Positions 22,574 through 31,989 of a stretch of DNA of 64,000 nt are shown here, one piece after another. The stretch lies in NCBI RefSeq assembly GCF_050908995.1, contig NC_135132.1:1669001-1733000 (forward strand), given 5' to 3'. This stretch comes from Andrena cerasifolii (taxonomy: Eukaryota > Arthropoda > Insecta > Hymenoptera > Andrenidae). The first letter of the stretch is position 1. Each line of letters begins with the position of its first letter. The position numbers were made by a program, and so were the translations under genes. The notes below the pieces were generated by a model, which was not told where the DNA came from, did no database searches, and was given only the letters and a program-made list of their open reading frames with translations.

Positions 22574-23623
22574 CAGGGTCATCATTTAATCTTGCAACCC
22601 GCGCTCGCGCGAACAGGTAAGACGACAACAGCGCCTCATGGACGCATTCCACTACAATCATGCACCGGCCCGTGGTGCGGAGTGGGGCCAGCGGCTGCTG
22701 GCCAGCAGTGATGCCAGAGCTTCGAAAATTTTAGGATGGTCTCTTTCAAATTAACGTCTCAAACGCCCAGGTAAGCGAGCCGCGCGCTCTGCTTTAATGA
22801 TCGGTTTACTTGTCACACCCCAGATTACTGTAATGAGGTTTGAAAACCATGTCGACTGGTCTCGTACCCTCTTCATTTAAATTTTTTTAGCTACAACAGG
22901 GTTGACCGCAGCGCTATACCCCTGTACGGAGTAATTCTTTTTTATATTGTACTCCGTAAAGAAAAAACATTAAATAGAAAACCGGTGCTAAAATTTGGGG
23001 ACGCCAGAAATTTTCGTGCATAAGGGCGCCAACCATCCACGCGCCGGCCCTGTATGCATGCACTGCATTAAGGATAAAATCATAAAAAAAAATCAGGACA
23101 ATAAATTCTGAGGTCTGCAGAACTAACACATAATTGAATAAAATTTTAATTTCTCTATTAATGAAAGTAATGATACAAAAACAACTAGCCTATTGTTTAT
23201 CAACGCCATGAATTTTAAGAACAGCATTAAATACAGTGTAAAATAAAGTTTGCAAAAGCTTTTCACAACAATTGTGGTTAAAAAATTGATAACAGAAGAA
23301 TTAAGTAAACGTAAAATATTTTATAGTATTCATCATTAAGAGAGAATACTTTTTCCTCATTTTTCGGCGCAAATTGCATTCCGATATTTTTTATAGTTGA
23401 AAAGTTATTCGAAAAAGGCCCCAAATTCTTCAACCCGGGCCGGGAAATTCAGAAAGACCATCCTAAAATTTTCGAAGCTCAGGCATCACTGCTGTCCTGC
23501 GACCGCTGGCATCTCTACAAACGTCGGGCCGGTACATGGTTGTAGTGGAATGCGACCGTAAGGCGCTGTTGCCGTTTTACCTGTTCGCGCGAGCGCGGGG
23601 TGCAAGATTAAATGATGACTCTG
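22574..23623. mobile_element. TA-flanked inverted-repeat element, outer
   Basis: Ends CAGGGTCATCATTTAATC and complement of CAGAGTCATCATTTAATC, flanked by TA (22572-22573 and 23624-23625). Arms of about 130 bp share CGCTCGCGCGAACAGGTAA. A hAT-type element (22706-23491) sits in the middle. Tc1/mariner-like by its TA duplication (inference). Confidence 0.8.
22706..23491. mobile_element. hAT element with CAGTGATGCCAGA ends, inner
   Basis: Ends CAGTGATGCCAGAGCTTCG and complement of CAGTGATGCCTGAGCTTCG, both followed by AAAATTTTAGGATGG. Flanks CTGGCCAG and CTGTCCTG agree at 6 of 8 positions. The ends resemble those of 20045-21109 and 60595-61386. No transposase ORF. Confidence 0.75.
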
Positions 23624-23653
23624 TATAGATAGAACTGTTATACAGGATGAGCT

Positions 23654-23890
23654 AGCGATCCTCAAGGGAGTGATCGGGATAACCGCAGCCATTTTGGAGC
23701 AAAACCGGAAATAACATAACCTAAACGTATATCTATCTCTTTCTGTCAGTATTTTTCTCTCTTTCTGTCAGTATATCTGTCTCTTTCTTTTTTACAGTTT
23801 CTTTCTGTGTCTACTTCCGCTTTTACTCCAAATCGCGGCAACCAATCAGCGATGATACACGTTGTTCCGATCACTCCCTAGAGGATCACT
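23654..23890. mobile_element. MITE family with AGGGAGTGATCGG ends, copy 3
   Basis: In the opposite orientation to the copies at 8071 and 16397. Exact 10-bp flanking duplication AGGATGAGCT at 23644-23653 and 23891-23900. The body repeats TCTTTCTGTCAGTAT. A 9-10-bp duplication points to a Mutator-like element rather than Tc1 or hAT. Confidence 0.85.
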
Positions 23891-24093
23891 AGGATGAGCT
23901 GAGTGGACAGACGATACAATGATGCAGGGGGTATTTTTCGAGCTAACAGTAAAAAAAATTAAATACGGCCCGACCAGCTGGTCAATTTGGGACCCGGAAC
24001 GCTCTTTGTGGCTCCCAGATGGTCGAGCTCGGAGCCGATAATACTGAGGCCATACAACGGATGGGGAAAACTGTACTAATGTGCTTGCAGATT

Positions 24094-24290
24094 TGTATCC
24101 GTGGGCTTAAATAACTGGCACTCTTGGGGGCCCAGAGAGCAGAATTTTGTCGCCCATTTACATCATTTCGGGGCTCCTTCCTTGCTATCACTAAAGGACC
24201 TGAAGTCTCTACACTCACGGATTGCTTCACCACGGACCGCGGCTCCCGCTAGCTATGTGACATTGAACTCGAAAAGTGCGGCTCCTGGAG
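24094..24290 (+). repeat. Dispersed GC-rich repeat, copy 1
   Basis: Shares TTAAATAACTGGCACTCTTGG, the CACGGATTG core and GGCTCCCG-like words with 51085-51275 (opposite orientation) and part of it with 48735-48835. No ends or duplications could be defined. Confidence 0.6.
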
Positions 24291-24299
24291 CGATGAGTT

Positions 24300-25180
24300 G
24301 ATCGGCCTGACGTAGAAGAAAATATCTCGTATTTGTATAATATTCTCGTATGGAACTTTGTTCTCAATAAAATCGAATTTCAAAAATCGTGAGGTACGCC
24401 TACACTTGTCATAATTCTCAAATTTACGGATTTCACTGTAGAGTACCTATTATCTATACCAGACCTGCTCTTTAGGGTGCCAATACCTCCTCAAGTTCTG
24501 GGACTCGGGCAACAGTCGAGCGCAGAACTGTTACGCTGCTAACCACAGCATGGGCTGTGAGAGAACTGCAAGACTGTGCGTGTGTCCATACTGGCTATCA
24601 GACAGCAGTGCAAAGTTGAAACAACAATATTTGGCAAAAAATTGCTCGTTTTTCGCGTGTAAAAAAATGTAGGCAAAGAAAAAGGAAACAGTAAATCGGT
24701 TCATTAATTTTTAGTTATGATAATCACCGACTTTGAAAACGCGATTTTGAGGGAAACGCGTATATAGTTTTGGGTCTTGTTTATACCTAAATAGAGAATT
24801 AACTTTTTAACTTACACAGAGTAATCGATTCCTGGTCCATATAAACCTATCCTAAACTTTTCGAGCGATTGGCACCAAGTTAACTATGCGTGCACTCGGT
24901 TCTGTGCGCTGCGGATCCACTTTGGAACTGTGCAGGTATATTTTTGAGATTCCAAACATTATGAAAATGCAAACAAAAAAAATCAGAAAAAAATTCACAG
25001 TGGCTTCCACCTTTAAATACGATTTTGTTATTGAATAAGTTGTTACGTACTGTAAGAGCCGACAACGATGGGATTCTACGAATCCCATCAGCAACGCGGC
25101 AACGTCGCGAGGCGTACGTCACGTCGACCGTGAGGACCGCCTGGTAACAGAATTCCGGGAGAGACGGCACGACTCGACAC
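24300..25180. other. Intron DNA without recognised feature
   Basis: Mixed-composition DNA. ORFs on the minus strand (24852-25170) overlap in two frames and show no domain. Confidence 0.35.
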
Positions 25181-25945
25181 TAGGGGTGTTCGATTCACCT
25201 CAAAGAATCGATTTTTGAATCGATTCAAAATGGAATTATAAGAATCGATCCTTCTAAAAAATCTGAACCAAAGAATCGATTCTGGAAGAATCGAGATGAA
25301 AAGAATCGCCATAAAACTTTTTTCCCCAAAATTAGTACATATACATACATAGAAGTCGGATTTGTATAATTTTGAAAGAATCGATATAAAAAATATTTTT
25401 ACAAGGAACAATTTGGGATAGTTGTTGAAGGGCATTGTATTGAATAGAAGAAATATTTTGCTATTCATTTTAAATATTTTATTCATTATGTAATTGTCAT
25501 TATTTCATTGATAAGGAATTTAAAAACAATAATCGCTGTAAATGTTCAGGTGATAAACTATTTCTGTGATCAGTTAAAATATTTCCGGTTTTGGAAAATA
25601 CACAAGGAAGGAAGAAAGAAGAATGATAAAGATCCAGAACTGTCCAGAATCATCCAGAACATAAGAATCGTTTATAAATTTGGCGCGAATCCTGTATAAA
25701 TTTGGCAGGAATCGTGTATAAATGGCGGGAAACGTATAAGACCAGGAAAACCTACGCAAAAAGTAGTTTGGTCCTTTCACTCGTGGCAATTAACTCCCCC
25801 AGACGGCAAAAAATCGATTGTCGATTCTTACATTAAAGAATCGATTCTGGGGAAAATCGGATACCAAAGAATCGATTCAAAAGATCGATCTTTTAACCAA
25901 AAGAATCGATTTTCTGAAGAATCGAATCGGAATCGAATACCCCTA
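25181..25945. mobile_element. hAT-type element filled with GAATCGATTC motifs
   Basis: Ends TAGGGGTGTTCGATTC and complement of TAGGGGTATTCGATTC. The outer ~130 bp at each side repeat AGAATCGATT/GAATCGATTC-like words more than a dozen times; the centre (about 25330-25800) lacks them. Flanks do not show a clean 8-bp duplication. No transposase. Confidence 0.75.
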
Positions 25946-26099
25946 ATGCCAAAAGTGTAGTCATTGTAGTGACCCGTAGAAACAACCATCCTACAGTACG
26001 CAGACCTATCTCTGACTTTTATCCCTTTCGGGTGTCCGGAATGCGCGTGACCCGGCGGGGTCACCGTTTCCTGCAATGGTGTGATGCAGCCGAGTTTTC

Positions 26100-26570
26100 C
26101 CCGAGAACCTAATATTCAATTGAAGACATTCATGTCCCCACTACTTTCCAGCCGATTTTCACTGTATATAAAGGGCCACGAATGCATTCTCGGGGGCTCA
26201 TTTCACGTCTAGTACGCATAGATGAAAAAGGCCTACGGGATCGAGTGACATTCTCCTTCAAGTATTATTTCGACTTAAACCATTCAGTACGTAGAGTTGC
26301 TATTAGGTGTAATTATTAAACTCTTTGAGACCCCTGCATTTCTCAGTGCGTCAAAACCGAGAAATGGACTTAGGTACCGCGACAACCAAACACTTCAACA
26401 ATTGTAGAGACTGAGCTTATAGAATATAATTAGTTATTTCATATTCAGAGTTCTTTTATTTGAATCTAATCATCATCTGAATTTGCACAGTGAGAGTAAC
26501 CCACATAGATACATTTTTACCGATCGAGGTATATCGCATTATAAATTTACGAGGCTAAACTAACATATCT
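26100..26570 (+). other. Possible LTR-like or promoter-like segment before a minisatellite
   Basis: A TATATAAAGGG box at about 26165 is followed by mixed-composition sequence ending at the 52-bp minisatellite. No second copy and no retroviral-type ORF were found, so an LTR origin is only a possibility. Confidence 0.25.
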
Positions 26571-27040
26571 AGTGGCTCCTGAGGATACCAGACCCCGGTT
26601 CGTCCACGAAAACCAACCTCCTAGTGGCTCCCAGGGATACCAGACCCCGATTCGTCCACGAAAACTAACCTCCTAGTGGCTCCCGGGAATACCAGACCCC
26701 GGTTCGTCCACGAAATCCAACCTCTTAGTGGCTCCCGGGGATACCAGACCCCGGTTCGTCCACGACTTCCATCTTCTTAGCGGCTCCCGGGGATACCAGA
26801 CCCCGGTTCGTCCACGAAATCCAACCTCTTAGTGGCTCCCGGGGATACCAGACCCCGGTTCGTCCACGACTTCCATCTTCTTAGCGGCTCCCGGGGATAC
26901 CAGACCCCGGTTCGTCCGTGAACACTTACCTTCCTAGTGGCTTCCAGAAATATCAGACCCCGCTTCGTCCACGACAACCACCTCCTTATAGCGGCTTCCG
27001 GGAATACCAGATCCCTGTTCGTCCGCTACTAGCAACCTCC
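26571..27040. repeat. Minisatellite, 9 units of 52 bp
   Basis: Units start near 26571, 26623, 26675, 26727, 26779, 26831, 26883, 26936 and 26990. The core is AGTGGCTCCCGGGGATACCA followed by GACCCCGGTTCGTCCACGAA. Alternate units carry GACTTCCATCTTC instead of GAAATCCAACCTC, so a two-unit (104 bp) higher-order repeat exists in the middle. Units share CACGAAAACCA with the 14204 array. ORFs across it are repeat translations. Confidence 0.95.
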
Positions 27041-27359
27041 AACAAACAAACTCAAATCCTCGGCTTCGCAGCCGCTAATCTTATTACCCTCAGCCTCGGC
27101 TCGTAACAAAGTAATATGCATAAGCAATAAACTTATTTTGTCACAAATTTTGTCACAATCATTGGGAAACGGTTCTCTATTTTATTCCATTTTCTTTTTC
27201 CCATTCCCTACATATCAACATTCGTAATACATATAATGTATTTATGATAACTCGAACTTTCCGGACTTTCTCTAATATTTTATATCAATGATACTGCTTG
27301 GACAAAAGTAATCAAAAAGCCCGTGAGATATTGAATACTCATCCAGCATTCAAAACCTA

Positions 27360-27571
27360 TCAAGACTTTCAAGAGTTTTAAGTTTCGAATCATGTTCGAA
27401 GTGATTCGGATCTTCCGCCTGATATACAATTCAGATTCGAAGCGATTCAAATGCTTTTGATGCGATCAAGACTTTCAAGAGTTTTAAGTTTCGAATCATG
27501 TTCGAAGTGATTCGGATCTTCCGCCTGATATACAATTCAGATTCGAAGCGATTCAAATGTTTTTGATGCGA
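27360..27571. repeat. 106-bp tandem duplication
   Basis: TCAAGACTTTCAAGAGTTTT recurs at 27360 and 27466. The two copies differ at about one base (ATGCTTTTG versus ATGTTTTTG), so the duplication is recent. Confidence 0.92.
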
Positions 27572-27597
27572 TCATTAGTTGCATCATAGTTGAAAAT

Positions 27598-27750
27598 AAA
27601 TAGTTGCATTGCGGGTGATGCTGTTTCACTCTTACACACGCGTCTATACCTGCCTATCCCCTTTACTACGGGATAGTAAGTACATTTACTACAGGATAGT
27701 GTATACAATATGTGTAATAAAGGATAGACACCCACCCAACGCAACTATCT
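27598..27750. mobile_element. Possible small MITE, TAGTTGC ends
   Basis: TAGTTGCATTGCGGGTG faces the complement of TAGTTGCGTTGGGTGGGTG. Between them, GGATAGTA/ACGGGATAG words repeat. Target duplication not seen. Confidence 0.4.
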
Positions 27751-28307
27751 ACCTCGACCCGACCCGTCGCCGGTTTTACGTGCCATCTTTGCATTCCAGA
27801 TACATATTCTGTAGTTCAATGGTCGCTACTAATTCGACTGTACATAAATGTATGTTGAAATTTCACCGATATATAATATATAATTTAATCAAGAAGTTAA
27901 AATTATAGGATTAGACAATTCGGATATAAACACAACAACATCTTATTTAAAGATATGTATTTATTTAGAAAATTTAGAAACTTACCTAACTAATAAATAC
28001 ATTGTACATATATACATGCAGGTAACTCGTATAATTTTACAAATATAATCACTTACAAATACAAAATTATATAACTAATAAATATGTATATACACATACG
28101 TGCTGCCGTTTAGTGTGCATTATTGCACCGATATATATCAACTAGAAAATTGTATAACTAACAAATTTATACACAGTTAGTCGAAATATAGGTCAGTAAT
28201 AAAAATATAGTCAGTGTACGATGAAATGCTATCTTTGGGATGAAATTCTCTTTTTTATAAACATGGAACGTCATCATGTACTTACTACTTTAAATGTATT
28301 AGTATGG

Positions 28308-29155
28308 TTGAAAACAGTTATGAAGAATAACTGTTATGAGGAACTGAAATTTCTGGCTATAGCAATTTCGATTACGGTTCTAAAACCATTATTTTTTTCG
28401 ATTCTAGAATTGTTTTTCGTATCGATTTTACAGTAATTAAACTTCCGAGCACCACGTGAAGAAATGTCACACCTCGTACTTACAGGGTGGAGTATGACAA
28501 TACGTATTACATTTTGTTTTACATATACGTGGTGATTATAAGATCAAATGAGGGAAGATTATTCATATTCCGACTTTTTATTATAACATTAAAAACTAAC
28601 ATCAATTTTCATTAACAAAAGTTAGAAAACTAGTCATTTAATCGGTGACACTGCACCAACCGGCAACGTCGCAGCTCCAGCTACACAGAGAACCAACACT
28701 CGCAGTTTCCTATTTCAGTTATAATTTTGATATTTAAATGTTCTGGGGGGTGTCATACCCCCCTGGTGCATGGACGGTTAAAATTTGTAGTATTACGGTT
28801 GCAGATTATTGCGTATAAGCATACTGTTTACAAAATCATTATGAAAAAAACTGAAATAATTGACATGCCGGTATTTTTTAATATAAGGGCTTTTCTTCAA
28901 ACAGTTAAAACTAATCGGCAAAGGAAATTTTTCTTATGCGTTGATTCGTTTTCATGTAGTTTTGGAACCGATATAATAACAGTTTTAGAAACGATATAAT
29001 AACGGTTTTAGAACCGTATCCGAAATCGATATAGCCACAAATTTTGGTTCCTTATAACACTTGTTTAAAATATTGGTTCTTCAGAACTGTTTAGTGAAGA
29101 ACCGTTATATGATAACAGTTGGAAACAATTACTCCTAGAACGGTTTCAAGCTTTG
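28308..29155. mobile_element. Relative of the 3660-4145 hAT element, with an insert
   Basis: 28308-28430 and 28960-29155 carry the same TTGAAAACAGTTATGAAG, CGATTACGGTTCTA and GAACGGTTTCAAGC words as 3660-4145, in inverted halves. The middle (about 28435-28950) is unrelated and probably a later insertion. The left terminus appears truncated. Confidence 0.65.
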
Positions 29156-29159
29156 AAAT

Positions 29160-29543
29160 GAAAAATGGTTGTCACTTTGCAAAATTCAGACGTGTATTAT
29201 TTGTAATCACGCGCAATGCAAACTTAAATCGGTAGGAAAACAGATTGCCCAATTTAGATGACGAGTTTTTCAACTCATTTCAGAACTTCTACATATGCAC
29301 TCCAAAATTATTTTACCTATAAACTTTGCGATCATAAGGTGTGCCTCAGCTCGTTATGCCTGACTAATCCAGAAGAATGTGACCATTTTCACAAAAAATG
29401 AAAACTTTTTTTTATATAATCAGAATCTAAATTTCGGGCGAAGCCGAATAGTAAAGCTAGTGCATATATAAATGCAGCTAATGCACACCAATGCACGCAA
29501 CACTTATAACTACTTATAACTATATAATTTATATAATAATGTA
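29160..29543. other. Intron DNA without recognised feature
   Basis: AT-rich; no ORF, copy or inverted repeat noticed. Confidence 0.35.
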
Positions 29544-29965
29544 TTAGCTTGTTCCAAAAGTTCCTTTCTTAATTTACAAACTCGGTTTTCTTTGGCACAC
29601 GCGCAGCTCGGTCGTTTTTTGTTGATGTTATGATATTCGATAGCCTTTTAGGTTCTCAGCAGTGCGTTTATTCGCTCGCAGTGTCTTCCTATGCGTTCCG
29701 AAAGATGGAAAACCAGAAAAGACATTTTCGGTATATCTCTTCGGCCGTTCGAAACAAGTTAGTCTGCGGATAGCGCTCCTTCTGACAATTATTTGTTCCT
29801 TTTTCTAAAAAATTCTCCTTGTAAAAAAAAAAATCGGTTCTTCGAATGACACGAAAAAACACTTCGATATAATAATATATGTAGTTCGATAAATTATATC
29901 GTTCATGAAGTTTTGTACGCTTAATGTGTAGTAAGAAAACGAAAAGAATTTTTGGGACAGTCTAA
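29544..29965 (+). mobile_element. Internally deleted mariner element
   Basis: Ends TTAGCTTGTTCCAAAAGTTC and complement of TTAGACTGTCCCAAAAATTC, flanked by TA (29542-29543 and 29966-29967). At 29705 the start of a mariner transposase is readable: MENQKRHFRYISSAVRNKLV, close to the usual MENQKRHFRHIL opening. The rest of the enzyme, including the DD34D catalytic domain, is missing. Total 422 bp instead of about 1.3 kb. Confidence 0.88.
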
Positions 29966-30750
29966 TACACACATACAGGGTGTCCCATTTTAATCTTCCC
30001 AGATAAATATCTCGAAAAATATGAATGATAAGGAAAAATGCTTCAGGCGAATGTTATTGGAAACGAGGGGGGCATATCATGCTAGCATCAACAGACGCGG
30101 TCGCGTCTGGAAGCTAATTCCCCCTTCCCCTCTACCCATAGGCACACTGAGCGACCATGTCTCTATACACGAAAGATAGCGAAATCGACAGGTCGTCGGA
30201 GCTATTTTAGCCTTATTATCTTATTTCATGACATACCGCCGGTGTTTTTACATGATTAAGCGAATCATTTTTTTTTTCGAACCCATATGTCGTTTTACTT
30301 AAGGTATCGAGCTATTTGTCTAAAAGATATAAGATTTATTCCAAATTAATAGTTATAAAAATGATACTTTTAGGATTACGAGTTATGACGTCACGTTTTC
30401 CTCCTCCACTTGACGCCAGTAGGTGTCGCCTCGAAAGCATAATTTATAAATGTCGCTTGGCTGTCATTCAATGAAAAGAAATCATACGTTTACACGATTT
30501 TATTCAGCTTCGATCCTGTGTTTGCTTCTTGTATGTTTGCTACATATCTGAAAACTCGGATTTAACACAAAATCCACCAATCCACTGAATACGTATTACC
30601 ATACGTATAACATAATTTACATATTTAATCAAGGTTAAAGGTAGGATTAATTAGAAAATATTTAATAAACTTATTAAAAAAAAAAAACATATCTGAGATT
30701 AACGGAAAGGAACATGTAACATTCGCATACGTTAATATCCACGCACAGTA

Positions 30751-30808
30751 TCGTGGCCGAGGCCGTGGTCGTGGTCGGGGCCGTGGCGGTCAGGAGGAAA
30801 GCCGTTAA
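30751..30808 (+). pseudogene. Arg-Gly-rich C-terminal fragment
   Basis: Reading from CGTGGCCGAGGCCGTGGTCG gives an RGRGRGRGRGRGG run and then QEESR before TAA, with AATAAA about 55 bp further on. Such tails occur in Sm/LSm and other RNA-binding proteins. No upstream domain is visible, so this is either a terminal-exon remnant or chance. Confidence 0.25.
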
Positions 30809-31010
30809 GGCGGAAAAGTTTATTAACTTAATATTGTTAATTTATTTATAATTTATTAAGTAATAAATTTCTTTCCTCGCATATATTCGTTTTCTTCATT
30901 CCTTAAAACCGAAGCTGAAAATCTGAGCACTGAATTGATTTGTGGCCAAGAAAGGAATGTCAAGTATAAAAAGTGACAGAGGAATCAGTGTTCGAACGGA
31001 GAACGAGAAT

Positions 31011-31150
31011 ACAATTGAAATTAGCAAAATTGATTTCACAATCTTTGCATGAGAATGTTTTTAATGTTTTTCGTGAATTAAAGGTACAATTGGAATTAGC
31101 AAAGATGATTTCACAATCTTTGCGTGAGAACTTTTTTCGTGAATTAAAGG
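31011..31150. repeat. Imperfect tandem dimer, about 70 bp units
   Basis: ACAATTGAAATTAGCAAA at 31011 and ACAATTGGAATTAGCAAA at 31087 begin two copies ending TTTTTCGTGAATTAAAGG. Both keep an open frame (KLISQSLHEN / KMISQSLREN), but no gene is recognised. Confidence 0.8.
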
Positions 31151-31989
31151 GAATTAGCTTCTTTCATACATGATTTGTTTGACTGTACCGCTAATGCCGG
31201 CGGCATGTAAACTTTGGAAGTTCATATTTCGGTAATGGTTTGTGAGAAAAACATATACTGAATTCTTAAGAGTAGACTCGCGCAACGATGACTTCGACGA
31301 GGCTGTTGGTTGATAGGAAATCGGCAGGGAAAGCGCTACGACCAATCGCGTGCGCAGGCAGTACTTACAGTTAGTGTGAGCTGCACAGATCGGTTGCAAA
31401 TCGATAGGGGCGTAGGTCTACTCTTATATGGAATGGTACATATGTAGGTAATGTTTTTGAAACTTTTCGACGTCATCTGCGAGAATATGAAATAAAGAAT
31501 ACAGATTCGCATTTAAAAATTTAAATGTGACCTTCACAGGGCTTCTCAATGTCATTGCAAGGACAAACAAATACCAGTATGATATCTCCCCCTCCAGAGC
31601 CGTTCCTGGGTTTTGGTCGCCCAAGTGCACCTTCTACACCCCCACCAGGAGGCCCCCCCCCCATTCCTACAACTTTGACCTGAAACATTTTTCCGTATCA
31701 TTCATATTTTTCGAGACATTTACCTGGGGAGTGTACACACAACAATACTCAGTATTCATGAATACAGGAAGGTGTACGTGTAAGTGGAAGCACATCGATA
31801 TCTCCATAAATTATAAATTATAAATAATAGTCGAATTGTGGTCCTCTTCGAAATAATATACATGTGAATTTTTTGTACTATAGTCAATATTTATGAAGGT
31901 ATCGAAGTAATTAGGTTTCACTTGCGTGCCTTATCCTATACTTACAACATGTGCAATTGTATCGAATTACAATAGATCACGTCAGTCTA

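Larger units (their letters stand above)
29975..31735. mobile_element. Large inverted repeat with CAGGGTGTCC-type left end
   Basis: Left arm about 29995-30080 (TCTCGAAAAATATGAATGAT, GAAAAATG, TTCAGG) is inverted at 31655-31735. The region between holds an RG-rich tail (30751-30808) and a tandem dimer (31011-31150). No transposase was recognised; boundaries are approximate. Confidence 0.5.

Noticed and set aside
26161..26570. LTR of a retrotransposon
   Set aside because: Only a TATA-like box is visible; no partner LTR, primer-binding site or gag/pol frame. Kept as a low-confidence segment only.
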